The notes beneath the pieces were generated by a model. That model worked only from the letters and a program-made list of their open reading frames with translations, was not told the DNA's origin and did no database searches. The position numbers and the translations under genes are program-made. Positions 19,125-29,820 of a stretch of 64,000 bases of DNA are shown one piece after another. The first letter of the stretch is position 1. Every line of letters begins with the position of its first letter. The stretch covers positions 1 to 64,000 of the forward strand of contig JAHEEE010000011.1 in the NCBI GenBank assembly GCA_024640845.1, read 5' to 3'. Origin of the DNA: Myxococcales bacterium. GTDB lineage: Bacteria > Myxococcota_A > Polyangia > Polyangiales > Houyiibacteriaceae.

Positions 19125-20042
19125 TTGAAGTGGTTCTTGAAAGAGCCGTTGGTTCACTTCCTTGCCGCGGGTCTCGCACTGTTCGTGTTGTTCGGTGTCG
19201 TCAATCGCGACGAGAATGGCGATGACGCCAACGTCATCGTCGTGGATCACGAAGCGCTTCTCACCTTCATCCAGTATCGAATCAAGGCGTTCAATCCGGC
19301 GATCGCCGAGGAGAAGCTCCAGTCGATCTCGGACGAGGAGCTCGACCGCTTGATCGAGGACTTCGTGCGCGAAGAGGTTCTTCACAGGGAAGCACTCGCC
19401 CTGGGGCTCGACGAGGAGGACTACGTGATCCGCAGGCGCCTGGTGCAGAAGCTGGAGTTCATCACCGAGGGATTCGCGGAAGCATCGGTCGAGGTCGACG
19501 AGGCTTCGCTGGAACGCTACTTCGCCGCCCACAAGGGGGACTACTATGTCGAGCCCTTCGTGACCTTCACGCATGTCTTCTTCGACGCCGAGGATCGCCC
19601 GCGGGCCGAAGCACGCGCAAAGGCGGAGAAGAAGCTCCTCGAGCTCAATCGCAAGAGCACGCGATTTTCCGACGCGCCAAAGCACGGCGACCGCTTCCCC
19701 TATCACGTCAACTATGTCGAACGCACACCCGAGTACGTGGCGAGCCACTTCGGGGCGCCCATGGCCAAGGCCGTGTTCGAGCTCGAACCGAACGACTTCG
19801 CATGGCAGGGCCCATTCGACTCGCCTTACGGGGTCCACCTGGTCCTACTGATCACGAACGAGCCCGGTCGCGAGCCGGAGCTCAGCGAGATCGAGGGGCG
19901 CGTCCGGGAGGATTGGCGACGGTCGAGGATCCGCGAGAATACGGAAGACGCGATTCGGGACATCGTCAGCGCGTACGACGTCCACGTCACCTACGAGCGC
20001 AGCCCCGAGCCGCAGGTCACAGCCGAGAGCCCGCCCAAGTGA
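19125..20042 (+). CDS. Membrane-anchored PpiC-type peptidyl-prolyl isomerase-like protein
   Basis: TTG start; TM LVHFLAAGLALFVLFGVV; DEELDRLIEDFVREEVLHREALALGLDEEDYVIRRRLVQKLEF; FDSPYGVHLVLL. Confidence 0.8.
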   Translation: MKWFLKEPLVHFLAAGLALFVLFGVVNRDENGDDANVIVVDHEALLTFIQYRIKAFNPAIAEEKLQSISDEELDRLIEDFVREEVLHREALALGLDEEDYVIRRRLVQKLEFITEGFAEASVEVDEASLERYFAAHKGDYYVEPFVTFTHVFFDAEDRPRAEARAKAEKKLLELNRKSTRFSDAPKHGDRFPYHVNYVERTPEYVASHFGAPMAKAVFELEPNDFAWQGPFDSPYGVHLVLLITNEPGREPELSEIEGRVREDWRRSRIRENTEDAIRDIVSAYDVHVTYERSPEPQVTAESPPK

Positions 20043-21055
20043 TGCGTGCTCCGACCCTATTCGTTGTGGCCCTTCTCGGACTCACCATGCGAGCCCCATC
20101 GGTACGAGCACATGAGAGCCGCCCCTTGTACATCGAGGTCAACGAGACGGAGCCACTCGTGTTCTCGATTCAGTGGAAGATCCCGCCCTCGGTCGACGTT
20201 CGCAATGCCCCAGAAGTCACGATGGGCGACGGATGCACCCCCGCAACCGGGCCAGGCATTGGGCGCGGAAGCGTCCGCCGCCAAACCTATCGCTGTGATA
20301 CCGATCCCGCGGGAAGCGTGCTTCGCGTCGTCTACCCCGCGTTCAATCCGTCTGTGTCCTCGCTGGTCCGTATCGTGCGCCTCTCTGGTGAAACGCACTC
20401 CATCCTCGCTTCGCCAAGACAGACCGAGGTGAGCATTCCAGAGGAAGAGAGCTTCGGGGCAGTCGCCCGTGACTATCTCTGGCTCGGCATACAACACATT
20501 CTCGGGGGCTACGACCATCTGTTGTTCCTGGTCTGCCTCATGCTGATCGCGGGGACCGGGCGCCGAATCCTGTTCACGATCACGGGATTCACGATCGCCC
20601 ACTCGATCACACTGGTGTTGAGCGCGCTGGGCGTCGTGCATGTTCCGATTCCGCCGGTCGAGGCTGCCATCGCGCTCAGCATCGTGTTCCTGGCGGTCGA
20701 GATCGTGCGAGGCGATCCGAAGAGCCTCACGTACCGCTACCCCATTGCCGTGTCGTCCTCATTTGGGTTGCTTCACGGCTTTGGCTTCGCCGCGGTGCTC
20801 GGAGAAACCGGCCTTCCCCAAACCGAAATCACGGCTGCCCTGTTTTTCTTCAACGTCGGCGTCGAGATCGGACAAATCGTGTTTGTCGCTGCCGTCATCG
20901 CGATCTATCAAGCCGTTCGTCGCGTCGGAAATGCGTTCCTCGATCGTGGCAGCTCGATTGCCGAGCTTCGCTCACTCGAGACCCCGGCGGCATACGCCGT
21001 CGGCATGCTTGCCGCGTTCTGGCTGATCGAACGAATGGCATCGTTTTGGGCCTGA
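20042..21055 (+). CDS. HupE/UreJ_2 family membrane protein
   Basis: GIQHILGGYDHLLFLVCLMLI, FTIAHSITLVLSALGVV, VEAAIALSIVFLAVEI, FGLLHGFGFAAVLGE, FFFNVGVEIGQI. Confidence 0.9.
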   Translation: MRAPTLFVVALLGLTMRAPSVRAHESRPLYIEVNETEPLVFSIQWKIPPSVDVRNAPEVTMGDGCTPATGPGIGRGSVRRQTYRCDTDPAGSVLRVVYPAFNPSVSSLVRIVRLSGETHSILASPRQTEVSIPEEESFGAVARDYLWLGIQHILGGYDHLLFLVCLMLIAGTGRRILFTITGFTIAHSITLVLSALGVVHVPIPPVEAAIALSIVFLAVEIVRGDPKSLTYRYPIAVSSSFGLLHGFGFAAVLGETGLPQTEITAALFFFNVGVEIGQIVFVAAVIAIYQAVRRVGNAFLDRGSSIAELRSLETPAAYAVGMLAAFWLIERMASFWA

Positions 21056-21103
21056 CGGCTCGCTTCTAGGGGCCAGAGGGGGGCCTGTGCTAGCCTCCGC
21101 GCC

Positions 21104-22075
21104 ATGACACGAACGATGGGTGTTCTTCTCTTGGCGCTCGCCCTTGGCGCATGCGCGTCTTCCAAATCCTCCACGAAAGACGCGTCTTCAATCGGCAAGG
21201 GCATCAACCTCGAAACGATGCGGCCGCAGGAGGCAGCCCAGGTCGTCAGGGAGTTCCAGCAAGCGTACGGCATTCCTCCCATCCCACCGCCGAACACGCC
21301 CGTGACCTCGATGGCCCAGGTCCTCGAGATCATCCGAGGGGATCGGTTGCCGGAGTTCGAAGAAGCCCGTCGATTCGCCGCCGGACGTCAAGGACCCGAG
21401 GCCCTGACGGTACGCGCTTATCTGGAGCTCTCATACGCCGGCGCACTGATCACCGCGGCTTCGATTCTCGACAGGGAGCGGAAGCAAGACCTCACTGAGC
21501 TTCGTCAACTGCAACAGGCGCGCCCGTTCGAGGACCAGGCGGCCACAGAGAAGGACAAGGCCCACGCCGCCAAGCTCCAAACCGAGACGGAGGATCTTCG
21601 CAAGGTCGTACGAGCGCTCCATATCTTGTCGGAAGATCCGCTCCGCTCTGGTTCTGACCTCGCCGAGCAGGCGATTCGACTGGACCCGAAGGCGCAGCTC
21701 GCCTATCTCGCCAACGCGAACTACTTCCGTCTGAGAGCACAGTGGCTGGAGTACGACCGCATGATGCGCTACGCGGACGCCGGCCCCGAGGATCCCCCCG
21801 TTCGCACCTACCTCCGCGCGATGGAAGCTTTCGAGCGCTACGTGGACCCCGCGCGCTGCGAGAAGCTCCTCAAAGAGACGCTCGCCAAACGGCCAGATTT
21901 CGTGCGCGCACAGGCGAACTTGGTCCTCGTCGATGAGAACACAGTCGACAAGTACGAGGAGCTGCAGCGCCTCAAGGCCATCAGCCCCAACCACCTGGTC
22001 GTCAGGCTGGCCGGACCGATGATCGAAGAGGAATACAAGACCGCCCAGGAGCTCGGCGGGGTCTTTGCGCAGTGA
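21104..22075 (+). CDS. Hypothetical lipoprotein, helical (TPR-like)
   Basis: Lipobox LALGAC; helical repeat-like sequence through the C-terminal half. Confidence 0.7.
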   Translation: MTRTMGVLLLALALGACASSKSSTKDASSIGKGINLETMRPQEAAQVVREFQQAYGIPPIPPPNTPVTSMAQVLEIIRGDRLPEFEEARRFAAGRQGPEALTVRAYLELSYAGALITAASILDRERKQDLTELRQLQQARPFEDQAATEKDKAHAAKLQTETEDLRKVVRALHILSEDPLRSGSDLAEQAIRLDPKAQLAYLANANYFRLRAQWLEYDRMMRYADAGPEDPPVRTYLRAMEAFERYVDPARCEKLLKETLAKRPDFVRAQANLVLVDENTVDKYEELQRLKAISPNHLVVRLAGPMIEEEYKTAQELGGVFAQ

Positions 22076-22094
22076 GGCGGTGAGGTGAGCTGCG

Positions 22095-22247
22095 GGCCGG
22101 GTTTGGTTTAGTTAATGTCCACCCGCCCACCCCCACCACGTAATCCTCCCTCCGCGCGCTTCGCTTTGCTTGCGCTTGGCGGCGCATGCGCGCCGGGCTT
22201 CGCCCTTCGGGCTCGCGGGTTGCTTGCCGCAGAGTGCTCGGCGGGTT
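22095..22247 (-). repeat. Dispersed intergenic repeat, copy B (short form, tandem with copy C)
   Basis: ggtttggtttagttaatgtccacccgcccacccccacc...cctccctccgcg...ggcggcgcatgcgcgccgggcttcgccc matches 22250-22380. Confidence 0.8.
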
Positions 22248-22690
22248 GGGGACCTGGTTTGGTTTAATTACATCCGACCCGCCCACCCCCACCGCGTAAT
22301 CCTCCCTCCGCGGCACTCGCTTCGCTCTGCCTTGGCGGCGCTTCGCGCCGGGCTTCGCCGTTCCGGCTCGCGCTACCGCGCTTGTGTTGTGAACTGGGTC
22401 TTCCGCGTGCACACACCGTCGCAGCCCTTCTTTCGCAAAGAGTCGTTCATAAGGGGCTCGGAAACACGCGATGGGGGTTGGAGCGGGCGTGCGAAGTGCC
22501 AATCGGCACGACAGCAACCACCTTCGATTGGCGCGCCGCCCGAGGCGAGGCTTGCGTGGCCCGACCCTCCCTGTTCTTCCGGCCACCTTTGCAAGCCGAG
22601 CCGTCCCGTGAAACCCCCATCGTGTTTTTCCGAGACCCGTGTGAACCTCGACGCCCGGGCGTCCTGCGTCTGCGTCTGCGTCTAGGGCGG
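22248..22690 (-). repeat. Dispersed intergenic repeat, copy C (long form)
   Basis: Reverse complement aligns with 4288-4680 over about 390 bp. Confidence 0.85.
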
Positions 22691-22984
22691 TATCGGTCTT
22701 AGCTGTATCGACAACGTCGTCGTCCCGGCTGGCAGATCCAATTCCATATCGTGCGGAAAATGGTCATCGGCGGTGACTGTCATCAAGTGAACACCCGGTG
22801 CCAGGGCCTTCGGTTCCTGTGAGAGTACCGTCGCTCGGCCAAAGTAGTGGCCGTCGATGTAGACGGAAGCCTCCGCCGGGGTCGCGATGACCTTCAAGCG
22901 GGCGGGTTCGGGTGCGACGGTCCCCTGCTTGGCGCAGCCAAGCAGCGCGAGCGCGAGCAGCAGGGCGGCGGCCCTCACTCCCAT
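22682..22984 (-). CDS. PEGA-domain lipoprotein
   Basis: Lipobox LALLGC; LKVIATPAEASVYIDGHYFGRA...LAPGVHLMTVTADDHFPHDMELDLPAGTTTLSIQL. Confidence 0.75.
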   Translation of the reverse strand: MGVRAAALLLALALLGCAKQGTVAPEPARLKVIATPAEASVYIDGHYFGRATVLSQEPKALAPGVHLMTVTADDHFPHDMELDLPAGTTTLSIQLRPIPP

Positions 22985-24519
22985 TCGATCGTCGAAGGGG
23001 GCTTGGATGAGATGTCGTAGCAGACGCGATTGCAGCCGCGCACCTCGTTGATAATGCGGGTCGAGATCCGCGCGAGCACCTCGTGGGGAATCCGTGACCA
23101 GTCGGCGGTCATGCCGTCGCGCGAGTCGACGGCGCGGATTGCAATGACGTAGTCGTATGTTCGTTCGTCGCCCATGACGCCGACCGTTCTCACGGGCAGG
23201 ATTACGCAGAACGCCTGCCATATCTTCTCGTAGAGATCGGCGGCGCGAAGCTCCTCGATGAAGATCGCGTCGGCCTCACGAAGGATGTCGAGCTTCTCGC
23301 GCTCGATCGCCCCTGGACACCGTACCGCAAGACCGGGCCCTGGGAACGGATGACGCCAGAGTAAGTCGTGCGGCATTCCCATTGCCTCGCCGACCTCGCG
23401 AACCTCGTCCTTGAAAAGCAAGCGCAGGGGCTCGATCAACTCGAGGTGCAACGTATCGGGCAAGCCACCCACGTTGTGGTGACTCTTGATGACGGCGCTC
23501 GGCCCTTTGAAAGACAAGCTCTCGATCACATCCGGATAGAGCGTTCCCTGCACCAAGAAGCCCACGTCTTCGAGCTTCTCCGCCTCGCGCTGGAACACGT
23601 CGATGAACACCTTGCCGATGATTTTTCGCTTTTTTTCGGGGTCTGAAACGCCGTGAAGAGCCTCGAGAAACTCGTCGGCCGCGTCCACGTGGATCAACTT
23701 GAGCCCGAAATGGTCGCGATAGGTGTGGACCACGCTCTCGGCTTCGTCTTTTCGAAGCAAGCCGTTGTCGACGAAGATGCAGGTGAGCTTGTCACCGATG
23801 GCCCTGGAGACGAGCATTGCGGCCACCGACGAATCGACCCCACCGGATAGGCCGCACACCGCGGCACGGCCGCCCACTTGTCGCTTGACCGACTCCACCG
23901 TCTGTTCGACGAACGACCCCGGCGTCCAATTCGGCTTGCAGCCGGCGACCTCGAACAAGAACGCGCGGAGCATCTCGACGCCGCGCGGCGTATGCGCAAC
24001 TTCGGGATGAAACTGAACACCGAAGATGTTCCGCTCCAGATTGGCCACGGCGGCGAACGGACTGTTCGTGGTTTGGCCGATCGTCCCAAACCCGGGCGGC
24101 AGGCTCTCGACGCGGTCCCCGTGGCTCATCCAGACGTCGACGTGTGACCCGACCTGAAACCCGTGCAGCAGTCCTTCGGGTTTGAGCACCTCGAGCCGCG
24201 CCGGCCCGTACTCCCGCTCATCGGCCCGCTCGACCTTCCCGCCAAGCAGATGACTGGTGAGCTGCATCCCGTAGCAGATGCCCAAGACGGGAACTCCAAG
24301 GTCGAAAATGCCCGGGTCGACGCTAGGCGCCCCCTCGGCAAACACGCTCGCGGGGCCGCCGCTGAGGATGATCGCACGCGGCTCGATCGCCTTGATCTCG
24401 TCGAGCGGATAGGTGCAAGGCTGAATCTCGCAGTAGACATGCTGCTCGCGGATGCGCCGAGCAATGAGCTGGGTGTACTGGCTACCGAAGTCGAGAATTA
24501 AGACCCCATCGACGATCAT
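22975..24519 (-). CDS. guaA: GMP synthase (glutamine-hydrolysing)
   Basis: LDFGSQYTQLIARRIRE, GICYGMQL, FHPEVAHT, GLSGGVDSSV, FPGPGLAVR, C-term PPSTIEWE. Confidence 0.97.
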   Translation of the reverse strand: MIVDGVLILDFGSQYTQLIARRIREQHVYCEIQPCTYPLDEIKAIEPRAIILSGGPASVFAEGAPSVDPGIFDLGVPVLGICYGMQLTSHLLGGKVERADEREYGPARLEVLKPEGLLHGFQVGSHVDVWMSHGDRVESLPPGFGTIGQTTNSPFAAVANLERNIFGVQFHPEVAHTPRGVEMLRAFLFEVAGCKPNWTPGSFVEQTVESVKRQVGGRAAVCGLSGGVDSSVAAMLVSRAIGDKLTCIFVDNGLLRKDEAESVVHTYRDHFGLKLIHVDAADEFLEALHGVSDPEKKRKIIGKVFIDVFQREAEKLEDVGFLVQGTLYPDVIESLSFKGPSAVIKSHHNVGGLPDTLHLELIEPLRLLFKDEVREVGEAMGMPHDLLWRHPFPGPGLAVRCPGAIEREKLDILREADAIFIEELRAADLYEKIWQAFCVILPVRTVGVMGDERTYDYVIAIRAVDSRDGMTADWSRIPHEVLARISTRIINEVRGCNRVCYDISSKPPSTIEWE

Positions 24520-24581
24520 GGCGGCGGTCTAACATGGCCAACTTGGGCGGTCGAGGAGCCCGGAACAAGCGACTACCGGAC

Positions 24582-24887
24582 CGGAGAATCGGTCGCGACG
24601 CACGTGCTCGGGAGCGGGTCCCGCTCGGCCGTCTCTACACGGCAGTACACGACTCGCCTCCCGCCCACTCCCTGTGCCGCGCATCCCGACCGATTCTCCT
24701 GCTCACGCAGAAGACATGCGCGGCAGCGCGAGCCGGAACGGCGAAGCCCGGCGCGAACGCGCCGCCAAGCGCGAGCGAAGCAAGGGGCGCGGAGGGAGGA
24801 TTACGGGTGGGGGTGGGCGGGTGGATGCAACGAAAACCTCCCGACGCCAATCGAGAACCGCCGACGTGCGTCGCGACCGATTCTCCG
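24582..24887 (+). repeat. Dispersed intergenic repeat, copy D, bounded by a perfect 24-bp inverted repeat
   Basis: Core 24716-24850 matches copy A 4570-4755; cggagaatcggtcgcgacgcacgt (24582-24605) is the exact reverse complement of 24864-24887. Confidence 0.8.
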
Positions 24888-24904
24888 CGTGTGCGCAATT
24901 CCGC

Positions 24905-26386
<1,482 letters not shown>

Positions 26387-26427
26387 CTAAAAATTGGCGG
26401 CGAGTATAGCGCCCCCATGACAGCACG

Positions 26428-26733
26428 CTAGTAGGCTCGCGGGAAGTCTCGAATATCCACCTGATCGAGGGCGAACCGGATGAGGGCGCTCCGACTGATC
26501 TTCCGATGCCCGCGCTTCTTGAGCTTGGCGACCATCTCGTCGAGCTGGGCTAGATCCTCTTTGTAGAGCGAAATGCAAATCACGTCGTAGTGGTCCGGTT
26601 TCTTCTTGGCCTTTTTCGTCTTGCCGGATCCATTCTTCGCTTTCGCGCCGCTATAGAAGGTGTCGCGGAGGACCGCGCTCACCTCGTCTTCATCGAAAAC
26701 TCCGTCTACCCCTGTTCCGTCCCGCTTCTTCAT
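26428..26733 (-). CDS. Small ribbon-helix-helix-like protein
   Basis: DVICISLYKEDLAQLDEMVAKLKKRGHRKISRSALIRFALDQ resembles RHH DNA-binding folds. Confidence 0.7.
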   Translation of the reverse strand: MKKRDGTGVDGVFDEDEVSAVLRDTFYSGAKAKNGSGKTKKAKKKPDHYDVICISLYKEDLAQLDEMVAKLKKRGHRKISRSALIRFALDQVDIRDFPRAY

Positions 26734-26741
26734 GTGCCCCC

Positions 26742-27821
26742 CTAAGATACCGCGGCGAGCGTCGCCGGCCTCGGCGCTCGTCGACCAGTCGCAGCAACGG
26801 CGGTCACCCGTCGCACCAAACGCATGTAGTCCTCCGCGCCATGGCTCTTCGGCGCGTACTCGAAGATCGTCTGCTTCGCGCTCGGCGCCTCGCGAAGCTT
26901 GGTGTTGATGCGTATCGGATCGTAGCAGCGGCCCTCGAAGTGCTGCCGAAGGGTCAGGATGGCTTCGCGCGAGATACGATTGCGTACGTCGAAGAAGGTC
27001 GGGACCACGCCCAGAAGCTCCACCTCGTGCTGTAGAAGCTCACGAACGTTGCGAATCGTTCGCAGCACCTGCTTGACGCCGACGAGCGAAAGATAGTCGC
27101 AGGCGACCGGCACGACCACGCTATCGGCATAGACCATCGCATTCTGGTTCATCAGCGAGAGCGCCGGTGCGCAGTCGATCACGACCGTGTCGTACTCGCG
27201 GCACGCGTCCCCGAGGCGCTCGCGCATGATGCGGTCACGGTTCGGGCGTTCGGCGAGGAAGAGCTCCGCGGCGGCCAAGGTCTCGTTCGAAGTGAGCACA
27301 TCGAGCCCGTCGCGCACCGGTACCGCGACCTCAGACGCCTTCGCTCCGTTGACCAGCACGTGGTAGAGCGTGCGCTGCCCTGCGATTCCGAGCGAAGCGC
27401 CGACGTTCCCCTGTCCGTCCGCATCGATCAAGAGCACGCGCCGCCCGGATTCAGAGAGACCGGCAGCCAGATTGATCGCCGTGGTCGTCTTACCGGTCCC
27501 ACCCTTGTGATTGAATACCGCGATGCGCTTCGGCCCGGAACGCAGCAGCCCGACTCGGCTCTGCCGCTGCTGGCCGCGCTCGCGGCACTCGGTTGTGCAG
27601 TAGTAACGCCGGCTCCCGTCGCCGACGCTCATTTGGTACGGAAACTCGATCTCGAAGGTCGCCCCGCAGGTGTCGCACGCGTGCACGCCGTCGGCGCCGA
27701 GCAGCAAGCGCTGCTGGCAACCAGTCGAGCATACGTACACGTATTGCCCCTTCTCCTCGCGAACCTGATAGCGAAAGCGAGCCTCGAAGGTTCTTTCACA
27801 CACGTGACAAGTCGACTGCAT
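26742..27821 (-). CDS. ParA-family ATPase with N-terminal tandem CxxC...CxxxC zinc-binding modules
   Basis: [18 protein letters not shown] deviant Walker [18 protein letters not shown]-term repeats CHVC..CSTGC and CDTC..CTTEC. Confidence 0.9.
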   Translation of the reverse strand: MQSTCHVCERTFEARFRYQVREEKGQYVYVCSTGCQQRLLLGADGVHACDTCGATFEIEFPYQMSVGDGSRRYYCTTECRERGQQRQSRVGLLRSGPKRIAVFNHKGGTGKTTTAINLAAGLSESGRRVLLIDADGQGNVGASLGIAGQRTLYHVLVNGAKASEVAVPVRDGLDVLTSNETLAAAELFLAERPNRDRIMRERLGDACREYDTVVIDCAPALSLMNQNAMVYADSVVVPVACDYLSLVGVKQVLRTIRNVRELLQHEVELLGVVPTFFDVRNRISREAILTLRQHFEGRCYDPIRINTKLREAPSAKQTIFEYAPKSHGAEDYMRLVRRVTAVAATGRRAPRPATLAAVS

Positions 27822-27876
27822 TGACCACTCCCCGAGTTATCGAAGTACTTCCTGAAGTGGTTGAACCAGAAGCGCA

Positions 27877-27907
27877 GCGCGCGGTCAAAAAACCGCGCGC
27901 TCTTTTT
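27877..27907 (+). terminator. Rho-independent terminator-like hairpin oriented on + strand
   Basis: GCGCGCGGT-caaaaa-ACCGCGCGC followed by TCTTTTT. Confidence 0.65.
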
Positions 27908-27912
27908 CGAGC

Positions 27913-29820
27913 TCAGACGTCGAGCTCGACGGCTTCGGCCTGCGGCGCGCGCTCCATGATGAACGAGAACCGGGCCGAGGGGTCCTTCCCCATGAGCTCG
28001 CTGAAAACTCGATCGGCCTCGAGCTCGCCATCGACCATCACGCGAAGCGCGCGACGGCGGCTTTTGTCGAGCGTCGTCTCCTTCAGCTCCGCCGCGGTCA
28101 TCTCGCCGAGACCCTTGAACCGACTGATGTCGACCTTCGCATTCTTCGGCGCCTCCGAAATGATACGGTCTCTCTCTTCGTCATCCAGTGCCCAGTGCAC
28201 ATCCTTGCCGATGTCGAGTCGGTAGAGCGGCGGTTGTGCCAAATAGACGTGCCCGGCCTTGATGAGCTGCGGCAGCAGCCGATAGAAGAAGGTGAGCAAG
28301 AGCGTGGCGATGTGGTGTCCGTCGCTGTCGGCGTCCATCAATAGGAAGATGCGCCCATAGCGGAGCTTGCTGATGTCGAAGTCCTTTCCGATGCCGCAAC
28401 CAAGCGCGCTCACGATGTCTTGAAGCTCGCGGTTGCCGAGTATCTGCGCCTGCGAAGCGCGCTCGGCGTTGAGCACTTTTCCGCGAAGCGGGAGAATCGC
28501 CTGCGTCTTTCGATCACGGCCCTGCTTGGCATTGCCGCCGGCGCTGTCACCCTCGACCAGGAAGAGCTCGCTGTCATCTGGGTTCGTGCTCGAGCAATCC
28601 GCGAGCTTGCCGGGGAGGTTCAGCCGATGACTCACCGCCGTCTTGCGCGACACCTGCTGGCTCGCGGCGCGGCTCGCAGCCCGCGCCCGCGCCGAGATGA
28701 TGACCCGCGCGATGATCGACTCGGCCGAGGTCTTGTTGTTGAGCAGCCACTGCTCGAAGGCCGTGCGTACCGAGGTCTCGATCTGTGCGGTCACCTCCGG
28801 ATTGTTCAGGCGGTCCTTGGTCTGCCCCTGGAACTGCGGCTCCTCGACATACACGCTGACGAGCGCGATCAATCCTTCCCGGATGTCGTCCGCCGTGAGC
28901 TTCACACCCTTCGGCGTGAGCTTCTGCGTTTCCATGTGATTGCGGATTGCTTTGGCGAGCCCTTGCTTGAAGCCGGTTTCATGCGTGCCGCCGGAACCAG
29001 TCGGGATTCCATTCGCATAGGAGCGAATCACCTCGTCGGTGGACTCCGTCCAACGAAGTGCGACCTCGAAGCGTGGCTCTTCCTCGTGCTCGATCGTGAA
29101 CGCATCCTTGTGTACTGGAGCCTTGCCGCGCTCGGAAACCAGCTTGTCGAGGAAATCGACGATACCGCCCGGATGCTCGAACTCCTGTTTGTCGCCGGTC
29201 TTCTCGTCGACGAAGACGATCTTCAGACCGCGGTGCAGGTAGGTCTTTGCCTCGAGCCGCTCGGCCACGCGGGCCGCATCGAAAGCGAGGCGCTTTCCAA
29301 AGATATCGGGATCGGGGCGAAAGTGAATCGACGTGCCCCGCTTGCTGGTCTTGCCTCCTTGCTTGAGCTTCGTCTTTGCCTTGCCGCGGCTGTACGTCTG
29401 CGAGTAGGTCTTGCCACCCCGCCAGACGGTCGCAGTCATGTCCGACGAAAGGGCGTTGACCACGGACGAGCCCACACCGTGAAGCCCGCCTGCGACTTGA
29501 TAACTCTTCCCTTCGAATTTCCCGCCCGCATGAAGCGTCGTGAGAATCAGCTCGAGCGCCGACTTCTTGAACTTCGGGTGTGGGTCGACGGGAATCCCGC
29601 GACCATTGTCGGTCACCGTCGCGCCGCGATGGTCGGCATCGAGCACGACTTCGATGCGGGTCGCATGCCCATTGATCGCCTCGTCGACCGAGTTGTCGAC
29701 GATCTCCCAGAGAAGATGGTGATACCCGTGGGGATCGGTGCCCCCAATGTACATCGCAGGACGTTTGCGGACGGGCTCCAGGCCCTCGAGAACGTCGATG
29801 TCTTTCGCGGTATACGCCAC
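27913..29820 (-). CDS. parE: DNA topoisomerase IV/gyrase subunit B
   Basis: [89 protein letters not shown]. Confidence 0.93.
   Translation of the reverse strand: MAYTAKDIDVLEGLEPVRKRPAMYIGGTDPHGYHHLLWEIVDNSVDEAINGHATRIEVVLDADHRGATVTDNGRGIPVDPHPKFKKSALELILTTLHAGGKFEGKSYQVAGGLHGVGSSVVNALSSDMTATVWRGGKTYSQTYSRGKAKTKLKQGGKTSKRGTSIHFRPDPDIFGKRLAFDAARVAERLEAKTYLHRGLKIVFVDEKTGDKQEFEHPGGIVDFLDKLVSERGKAPVHKDAFTIEHEEEPRFEVALRWTESTDEVIRSYANGIPTGSGGTHETGFKQGLAKAIRNHMETQKLTPKGVKLTADDIREGLIALVSVYVEEPQFQGQTKDRLNNPEVTAQIETSVRTAFEQWLLNNKTSAESIIARVIISARARAASRAASQQVSRKTAVSHRLNLPGKLADCSSTNPDDSELFLVEGDSAGGNAKQGRDRKTQAILPLRGKVLNAERASQAQILGNRELQDIVSALGCGIGKDFDISKLRYGRIFLLMDADSDGHHIATLLLTFFYRLLPQLIKAGHVYLAQPPLYRLDIGKDVHWALDDEERDRIISEAPKNAKVDISRFKGLGEMTAAELKETTLDKSRRRALRVMVDGELEADRVFSELMGKDPSARFSFIMERAPQAEAVELDV

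Noticed and set aside
17080-19179. 699-aa minus-strand ORF antisense to DUF3604 gene
   Set aside because: High-GC antisense ORF; the + strand protein has clear family motifs and the antisense product has none
22095-22690. CRISPR-like or tandem array in the 22 kb intergenic region
   Set aside because: Only two unequal copies of a long repeat; no short direct repeats with unique spacers and no cas genes
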